Assembly (NCBI GenBank): GCA_052387695.1
Contig: JBQTIX010000044.1
Location: forward strand, 54,620 to 118,619
Direction of reading: 5' to 3'
Length of the DNA: 64,000 nucleotides
DNA from: Panacagrimonas sp052387695
Lineage (GTDB): Bacteria; Pseudomonadota; Gammaproteobacteria; Nevskiales; Nevskiaceae
Below are positions 60,471-64,000 of this stretch, in pieces (the stretch's first letter is position 1; every line of letters starts with the position of its first letter). A program made the position numbers and the translations under genes. The notes beneath the pieces are model-generated. The model was not told the DNA's origin. It did not search any database and saw only the letters and a program-made list of their open reading frames with translations.

Positions 60471-61598
60471 TCACTTCGCCTTCAGGCTCACGAGCTGGCC
60501 CAGCAGGCCTTCCAGACCACCAAAGACCGTCAGCTTCTCGATCTTCTCGGTCACCTTCTCCAGCGCTTCCAGCTCCTTGAGTCGCATCAGGGTCGGGCTC
60601 TCCTCGATCAGCTTGGCGCTGTTGAGCAGGGAACGGGTTGCGTTCGCCTCCTCGCGGCGGCGAATCACGTTGGCCTGCGCCGCCTTCTCCGCCTGTACCA
60701 CGCTGTTGAGAATCTCCTTCATCTCGCCCGGCAGGATCACGTCCTTCACGCCGACACCGAGAACCTCGATACCCATCTCGGAAACGCGACCCTTCGCGTA
60801 CGAAAAGATGTCCGCGTCCAGGCTCGCCTTGTCGCCGAGCAGCTCGTCCAGCGTCTTTGCAGAAACCGCCTTGCGCAGACCGAACTGCAGCTCGCGGTAC
60901 AGGTAGTCCAGGTACTTGGCGACCTTGGTCTTCACCGTTACCGCATCCGTCACGCGGATGCTGGCCGACAGGTTCACACGCAGGCTCACCTTGTCCTTGG
61001 TCAACAGCTCCTGACCCGCCACCTCGACACTCTGCACGCGCAGCTCGATCACCTCCGCGCTCACGTTCTTCTGGAAGTTCCAGAAGGCATAGGCGCCCGG
61101 CGCCAGGGTCCGCGACAGCTTGCCGTCGACAAACACCAGGCCCGCGGACTCCGCCGGCACGTTCACCGCCACGGCGAAACGCTCCAGCACGCCGATCTGG
61201 CGCAGGCGCTTGGCCGCCGCGTCCGGAACTTCGAGACCCTCCGTCAGCGGCAGCTTCTCCACCGACACCGACACCGGGCCCTTCCAGTACAGCTTGCGGC
61301 TACCCGGTGCGAGCACGTCTTCCAGCTTGCCGTTCTTCGACACCAGGCCGACCTCGGTCACCGCGATATCGGCGAGCACAAACGTGTCGGCCAGCGCGGC
61401 GCCGAGACGCTGCACCAGAACCTCCACATCCTTGCCCGCGTATTCCACGGCCGCGAGATCGAACATGCGCACCTCGCTGCGCGCGAGCAGATCCCAGATC
61501 CAGGTCACGCCCGGACCGAGCACCCGCTCGAAACGACGGTTCTTGTAGAGCAGGGCGCGCTCACCGTCGCCAACCACGACCCGCTTGATTCCCAACAT
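60471..61598 (-). CDS. Slipin (SPFH/band-7) protein
   Basis: 375 aa from ATG 61598 (GGAGAAATGCC upstream). Unlike membrane slipins it has no N-terminal transmembrane helix. An N-terminal beta domain (VVVGDGERALLYKNRRFERVL) is duplicated at about residue 150 (AGLVFVDGKLSRTLAPGAYAFW); the SPFH core (LLTKDKVSLRVNLSASIRVTD, DVILPGEMKEILNSVVQAEKAAQANVIRRREEANATRSLLN) is followed by a C-terminal helical tail. SPFH proteins form large ring or cage assemblies. Association with RtcB suggests a scaffold or chamber for RNA repair, by inference. Confidence 0.92.
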   Translation of the reverse strand: MLGIKRVVVGDGERALLYKNRRFERVLGPGVTWIWDLLARSEVRMFDLAAVEYAGKDVEVLVQRLGAALADTFVLADIAVTEVGLVSKNGKLEDVLAPGSRKLYWKGPVSVSVEKLPLTEGLEVPDAAAKRLRQIGVLERFAVAVNVPAESAGLVFVDGKLSRTLAPGAYAFWNFQKNVSAEVIELRVQSVEVAGQELLTKDKVSLRVNLSASIRVTDAVTVKTKVAKYLDYLYRELQFGLRKAVSAKTLDELLGDKASLDADIFSYAKGRVSEMGIEVLGVGVKDVILPGEMKEILNSVVQAEKAAQANVIRRREEANATRSLLNSAKLIEESPTLMRLKELEALEKVTEKIEKLTVFGGLEGLLGQLVSLKAK

Positions 61599-61913
61599 GG
61601 CATTTCTCCTTTGGGGGTGGTGGCAGCAACAACATCCAGTCCGCGCTCGCTGCCATGACGCGGACTGTTCAACGAAATAGGAAGGGCGGCCCCTGACGAC
61701 ACCGCGGGGAGAAAGGGCGATCACCGTCGGGAGATGGCGGGGTCCGGTACGCGGCCCGTGCCGACAGCACACGGTGATGCGTACCCTTGTCCGTCATCCG
61801 CCGAAAGCAACGGCGATCTCTCGGCCGTCGGTGTCGCTGTGGCTTCCGGACTCATCTGGCCGAGGCCCGAATCCGCCGGACGCCACACGGGGCTTCCCCG
61901 GTTTGCAGCAACA
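61599..61913 (-). other. Untranslated leader upstream of slipin
   Basis: About 315 nt with no convincing ORF. It contains several short inverted repeats (CCGGGG..CCCCGT, GACGG..CCGTC) and joins the tRNA-like elements to the slipin start. Confidence 0.5.
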
Positions 61914-61930
61914 CTGGTTTTCAAGACCAG
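61914..61930 (-). ncRNA. Isolated tRNA-Ser(UGA) anticodon-arm mimic
   Basis: CTGGT-CTTGAAA-ACCAG on the minus strand is a perfect 5-bp stem with a 7-nt loop identical to the anticodon loop of tRNA-Ser(UGA). No D-arm or proper T-arm accompanies it. It follows 3 nt after the tRNA-Thr-like element. Its strand CCAGTG can alternatively pair with CACTGG, the 5' end of the Thr-like element, so the two may form one fold. Confidence 0.55.
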
Positions 61931-61933
61931 ATC

Positions 61934-62006
61934 GAAGTGGAGCGGGAGTCGAACCCGCGACAGGCGCATTACGAATACGCTGCTCTACCCTCTGAGCTAT
62001 CCAGTG
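61934..62006 (-). tRNA. tRNA-Thr(CGT)-like element, degenerate acceptor
   Basis: D-arm GCTC-AGAGGGTA-GAGC, anticodon arm GCGTA-TTCGTAA-TGCGC (anticodon CGT) and T-arm GCGGG-TTCGACT-CCCGC are all perfect. The acceptor pairs in only about 4-5 of 7 positions (CACTGGA with TCCACTT) and no CCA is encoded. It sits in the leader of the slipin-rtcB unit, on the same strand. Confidence 0.8.
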
Positions 62007-62223
62007 GTGAAAGGGCATCAGCCCTTCCGAGGCATCGGCCGTCGTGCGTCCACGGCATACGCACCGGCAATGCCGGGCGCACCGGACGGGTGGGACATCT
62101 CCCGAACCCGCGCCGCTGTGAACCGCCGTACAGATCGATGCCGATTGGCGTCTCGTGGGAAACGCCAATTCATGGGGCGGGCTGCGACATCAACTCCGCC
62201 GAATCTCGAACTCCTTCGCGAAC

Positions 62224-62264
62224 GGAAAACAAAACGCCCCGGGAGGCAGGCCTTCCGGGGCGTT
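62224..62264 (-). terminator. Intrinsic terminator on the minus strand before the tRNA-like elements
   Basis: AACGCCCCGG (62233-62242) and CCGGGGCGTT (62255-62264) form a 10-bp stem, followed on the minus strand by TTTTGTTTT. A transcript starting at about 62483 would stop here unless read through, so slipin-rtcB expression may need anti-termination or a second promoter. Confidence 0.75.
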
Positions 62265-62483
62265 CGCGAATCTATCGGAAGGTCGGAGTACCGACCTTCC
62301 TGTTTGTCGTCAGGTCAGGTCAGTCGATGGCAAGCATCGGCTACATTCGTCGGCAGGCTGGGCGCCCGCAAGCCGAACGACGCCGTGTCCAGGCATTCAT
62401 GCCCGGATGTGCGTGATGGTTGATGGGTGGACCTGAGAATCATCGAAGGTTGATTGGAAAAACTGCACCGACCGGTGCGAAGG
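62224..62483 (-). ncRNA. Candidate small RNA or attenuated leader of the slipin-rtcB unit
   Basis: From the promoter at 62490-62518 the RNA would run about 260 nt to the terminator. It holds GCACCG-GT-CGGTGC followed by TTTTT at once (62478-62458), hairpin CATCCGGGCATGAATGCC-like, and a perfect 10-bp stem GGAAGGTCGG/CCGACCTTCC (62277-62300). No ORF is apparent. Confidence 0.45.
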
Positions 62484-62489
62484 GCGCGC

Positions 62490-62518
62490 ACTCTACGCTC
62501 GGTGATTGTGAGATTCAA
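62490..62518 (-). promoter_or_regulatory. Sigma70-like promoter, minus strand
   Basis: TTGAAT (62518-62513), 17-bp spacer and TAGAGT (62495-62490) on the minus strand. Confidence 0.45.
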
Positions 62519-62597
62519 CAAAGATTCCAAATAAATTGTGCAAGCGATCACGAACGTCCGGATTGCGCTTTGTGTTTTCGTTGCATCATTTCAGCGC

Positions 62598-62631
62598 TTG
62601 ATTTCGTTACTGTAGCACGCTACAGTAACGA
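62598..62631 (+). promoter_or_regulatory. Promoter within a 28-nt palindrome
   Basis: TTGATT (62598-62603), 17-bp spacer, TACAGT (62621-62626). The spacer and -10 lie inside a palindrome, 62604-62631, of two exact 13-nt arms (TCGTTACTGTAGC and its complement) around AC. A protein bound here would block RNA polymerase. The window shows no linked regulator gene. Confidence 0.6.
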
Positions 62632-62930
62632 CGCTGAACATCAAGGTCGAAAGACCGCTTTCACAGGATCACGAATTTCAATGTCACGCCATTCCACCCC
62701 ATCGCTTCAAGCGACGACCCGAGAAATCGGGACGGGTGGACTGTGCCCGTGGCATTCCTATTTGTTTGCGGACTTTGGTCTGCCCACGAATAAGGATTGT
62801 CTGCACATGCGGTAACCGCGACTCCACACCTTCGGGTGGCAGGTCGCAAACCTGCCAACCAGAACTGGTGAAGAGGGATTCCAGAATCACGGAACCCCCG
62901 GCAGGCCGAAAGGTTTGCCGGGGGTTTTTC
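62632..62930 (+). ncRNA. Candidate structured non-coding RNA, about 300 nt
   Basis: Between promoter palindrome and terminator lie: GGTC-GAAA-GACC (62645-62656); a three-way junction closed by TCCACCC/GGGTGGA (62693-62699 with 62734-62740) holding TCGCT-TCA-AGCGA and CCCGA-GAAA-TCGGG; helix TCCT-ATTTGT/ACGAAT-A-AGGA (62756-62765 with 62786-62796) capped by GCGGAC-TTTG-GTCTGC; GCGG-TAA-CCGC; CACC-TTCG-GGTG; GGCAGGT-CGCAA-ACCTGCC; ACCAG-AA-CTGGT. Three GNRA/UNCG tetraloops and clear junctions mark a folded RNA. It is not recognisable as RNase P, tmRNA, 6S or SRP RNA. Short ORFs across it look accidental. Confidence 0.7.
62895..62929 (+). terminator. Intrinsic terminator of the structured RNA
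   Basis: CCCCCGGCAGGCC-GAAA-GGTTTGCCGGGGG, 13 pairs with a GNRA loop, followed by TTTTT. Confidence 0.92.
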
Positions 62931-62945
62931 GTTGTCCCCGCGCAG

Positions 62946-63066
62946 AGATTGTCGGAGAGATCGAACGTGGGCCGGAGAAGTTCGGCGCCGCGCTGCTCTC
63001 TCCGGATCGATGCGAATCCCAATGAACCGGTGGACCAGCCGCCACCGGAATGCTCTCTAACAATCT
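62946..63066 (+). ncRNA. Second folded segment closed by a long-range helix
   Basis: AGATTGT-C-GGAGAG (62946-62959) pairs with CTCTCT-A-ACAATCT (63053-63066), 13 pairs around one mismatch. Inside, CGGAGAGA can alternatively pair with TCTCTCCG, giving two exclusive folds; CCGGTGG/CCACCGG forms another hairpin. No own promoter was identified. Confidence 0.4.
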
Positions 63067-63078
63067 GGACTGTCGTAA

Positions 63079-63133
63079 GCGGTGGGTCCCAGCGCGGGAC
63101 TGACTCAATGTCAGTCCCGCGTAAACCCACCGC
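63079..63133. repeat. Long stem-loop (9 + 12 bp)
   Basis: GCGGTGGGT (63079-63087) pairs with ACCCACCGC (63125-63133), and CGCGGGACTGAC (63093-63104) with GTCAGTCCCGCG (63110-63121), loop TCAAT. Perfect in both stems; no T-tract. Confidence 0.75.
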
Positions 63134-63141
63134 GGCGCATG

Positions 63142-63217
63142 CCGGGCCTCAATGGACGAAGAACGCTCGACGGCATGGGAAGCCGTGTGCTCGGGCGGAT
63201 GAATGCCCGCGCCCGGA
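63142..63217 (+). tRNA. Degenerate tRNA-Pro(GGG)-like element
   Basis: Acceptor CCGGGCC/CGCCCGG pairs 6 of 7; anticodon arm ACGGC-ATGGGAA-GCCGT is perfect with anticodon GGG; a T-arm-like stem CGGGC/GCCCG has an 8-nt non-canonical loop. The D-arm is not recognisable and no CCA follows. Total length (76 nt) is tRNA-like. Confidence 0.45.
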
Positions 63218-63410
63218 TGCCTCCGGCGCGCGGCTGATGATCGTGCGGGCGCCCGGTGCCCGACTTCTACATGAAGCCATCGAAACTCAATCACCCGGGC
63301 GTGAGGTCGCGACCACCAGACGACCGGGACGCCACGGGGGTAGGACCGTGGACGGGGTGGGCGCGCGTGCCTCGTTGTTCGAGCTGCAGCGCTTGATGCA
63401 CTTCAGCAAC

Positions 63411-63484
63411 GCAAGGCTGGCCTAGCGGTCGGGCTCCTGCCTTCCAAGCAGACGAGACGGGTTCGACTCCCGTGCCTTGCTCCA
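63411..63484 (+). tRNA. tRNA-Gly (TCC)
   Basis: Acceptor GCAAGGC/GCCTTGC, D-loop with GG, anticodon loop CTTCCAA (anticodon TCC), T-arm ACGGG-TTCGACT-CCCGT, U73 as in Gly tRNAs, CCA encoded. One mismatch at the base of the anticodon stem (C27-A43). First member of the clear array. Confidence 0.88.
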
Positions 63485-63488
63485 ATTC

Positions 63489-63576
63489 GGATGGTTCGCA
63501 TAGCGGCCATTGCACCTGGCTGTAAACCAGGCGACCCCTCGGGTCTTCCAAGGTTCGAGTCCTTGACCATCCACCA
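63489..63576 (+). tRNA. tRNA-Tyr (GTA)
   Basis: Acceptor GGATGGT/ACCATCC, anticodon arm CCTGG-CTGTAAA-CCAGG, long variable arm GACCC-CTC-GGGTC (class II), T-arm CAAGG-TTCGAGT-CCTTG, A73, CCA encoded. Starts 4 nt after the Gly gene. Confidence 0.92.
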
Positions 63577-63605
63577 GTACGCGTTCTTCAGTATTCAATT
63601 TTTAT

Positions 63606-63681
63606 GGTGGCCGTAGCTCAACGGCAGAGCCCCTGGTTGTGAGCCAGGAGGTCGCGGGGTCAGCACCCGTCGGTCACCCCA
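63606..63681 (+). tRNA. tRNA-His (GTG) with non-canonical T-loop
   Basis: G-1 and C73 (His identity) are encoded: GGTGGCCG with CGGTCACC. Anticodon arm CCTGG-TTGTGAG-CCAGG, D-arm GCTC/GAGC, CCA encoded. The T-loop is GTCAGCA instead of TTCRANY, so T54 and A58, needed for the normal elbow, are missing. Confidence 0.85.
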
Positions 63682-63686
63682 ACATC

Positions 63687-63829
63687 GGGTCGTTCGTCCA
63701 AGGGCAGGACCCCGGACTCTTTGATTCGGCGAAGCCGGATCAAAGCAAAACCGTGCTCTGTGTTGTTGAAGCGGCTGCACCGCTTCAACAATGCGGCCGA
63801 TCTCGGTTCAAGTCCGAGGCGACCCACCA
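63687..63829 (+). tRNA. tRNA-Lys (CTT)-like gene with 68-nt insert in the anticodon loop
   Basis: Acceptor GGGTCGT/GCGACCC matches Lys tRNAs; D-arm GTCC-AAGGGCA-GGAC; anticodon stem 5' strand CCGGA; CT-CTT places anticodon CTT at 63719-63721; T-arm CTCGG-TTCAAGT-CCGAG; A73, CCA encoded. If 63722-63789 is removed, AA then TGCGG (4 of 5 pairs) and a 5-nt variable loop restore a standard 75-nt tRNA. The insert folds into CTTTGATTCGGC-GAA-GCCGGATCAAAG-type (63719-63745) and TTGTTGAAGCGG stems (63763-63791), 12 bp each. Alternatively TTCGG (63725-63729) closes an 8-nt loop and the extra sequence is a huge variable arm. Confidence 0.8.
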
Positions 63830-63832
63830 AAT

Positions 63833-63917
63833 GCCGACGTGGTGAAACGGAATACACGCGACGCTCAGAACGTCGTGCCCTCAGGGCTTGCGAGTTCAAG
63901 TCTCGCCGTCGGTACCA
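63833..63917 (+). tRNA. tRNA-Leu (CAG)
   Basis: Acceptor GCCGACG/CGTCGGT (one G-U), anticodon arm CGACG-CTCAGAA-CGTCG, long variable arm GCCC-TCA-GGGC, T-arm GCGAG-TTCAAGT-CTCGC, A73, CCA encoded. Starts 3 nt after the Lys gene. Confidence 0.92.
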
Positions 63918-63922
63918 ACTCC

Positions 63923-64000
63923 ACCCCCGTAGCTCAGCGGAACCAGAGCGTCCGCTTACGAAGCGGAAAGTCGGAGGTTCAAATCCTCCCGGGGGTACCA
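63923..64000 (+). tRNA. tRNA-Arg (ACG)
   Basis: Acceptor ACCCCCG/CGGGGGT, D-arm GCTC/GAGC, anticodon arm TCCGC-TTACGAA-GCGGA, T-arm GGAGG-TTCAAAT-CCTCC, A73, CCA at the last bases of the window. The array may continue beyond. Confidence 0.93.

Noticed and set aside
62520..62660. Sigma54 promoter with RtcR-type control
   Set aside because: No GG-N10-GC pair in a TGGCACN4TTGC-like context was found on either strand, and no RtcR gene is present.
62653..62880. Small ORFs across the folded RNA (for example 62684-63130 minus)
   Set aside because: Composition is arbitrary, they cross the terminator and tetraloop hairpins, and no start signal fits.
63722..63789. Group I or group II intron in tRNA-Lys
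   Set aside because: Only about 68 nt, far below the minimum core of either intron class.

Overview
The window is GC-rich, gene-dense bacterial DNA. Outer-membrane proteins (TonB receptor, TorF-like porin), two tandem RND permeases, a Rieske dioxygenase operon, one-piece MetH and many palindromic interspersed repeats suggest a Gammaproteobacterium, perhaps a Nevskiales/Steroidobacterales/xanthomonad-like lineage. That placement is inference; no rRNA or other phylogenetic marker was analysed.

Layout: 0-6.4 kb holds the edge of trpG/pabA, then pgk, an SNF2 helicase and an M23 lipoprotein. 6.7-10.1 kb holds a TetR regulator with two palindromic operators and a TonB-dependent receptor. 10.3-19.6 kb is one long minus-strand meta-cleavage operon: acylating acetaldehyde dehydrogenase, hydroxyoxovalerate aldolase, acyl-CoA synthetase, ring-hydroxylating dioxygenase alpha and beta, extradiol dioxygenase, SDR, Rieske ferredoxin, TetR and alpha/beta hydrolase. 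19.9-24.4 kb has another TetR divergent from a four-gene operon with an APH-like kinase and two related proteins of unknown function. 24.4-30.8 kb is a patchwork: glycerate-kinase-like protein, palindromic elements, a broken Ser/Thr kinase, an FGE-like protein, an NAD(P)-binding protein and a sulfotransferase. 30.9-53.2 kb is mostly housekeeping: metH, S9 peptidase, slyD, an RND efflux operon, epoxide hydrolase, GST, LysR/DoxX/pirin, an HpaB-type monooxygenase and a porin. 53.5-58.8 kb holds cytochrome c, tRNA-Arg(CCG) with a tandem remnant, then a defence-like graveyard (HEPN RNase-like protein, DruA-like truncated gene, N-truncated sacsin/DUF3883-like fragment) and a tandem array of hairpin repeats.

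The most unusual part is 59.2-64.0 kb, an RNA-repair island. On the minus strand are a slipin (SPFH) gene and rtcB, preceded by a long hairpin-rich leader that carries a Thr(CGU) tRNA-like element and a Ser(UGA) anticodon-arm mimic. Divergently, on the plus strand, a promoter buried in a near-perfect 28-nt palindrome leads into an apparently undescribed structured RNA of about 300 nt that ends at a strong terminator. Beyond it lie further folded segments, a degenerate Pro(GGG)-like tRNA, and a compact CCA-encoding array: Gly(TCC), Tyr(GTA), His(GTG), Lys(CTT), Leu(CAG), Arg(ACG). The Lys member has about 68 extra nt in its anticodon loop, forming two 12-bp hairpins. RtcB is an RNA ligase for broken or spliced tRNA, so this looks like a ligase encoded together with its own tRNA-like substrates, sensors or decoys.

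A second theme is that interspersed palindromes shape proteins here. One supplies the stop codon of the LysR gene, one supplies the whole C-terminus of the efflux adaptor, and one sits in frame inside metH.
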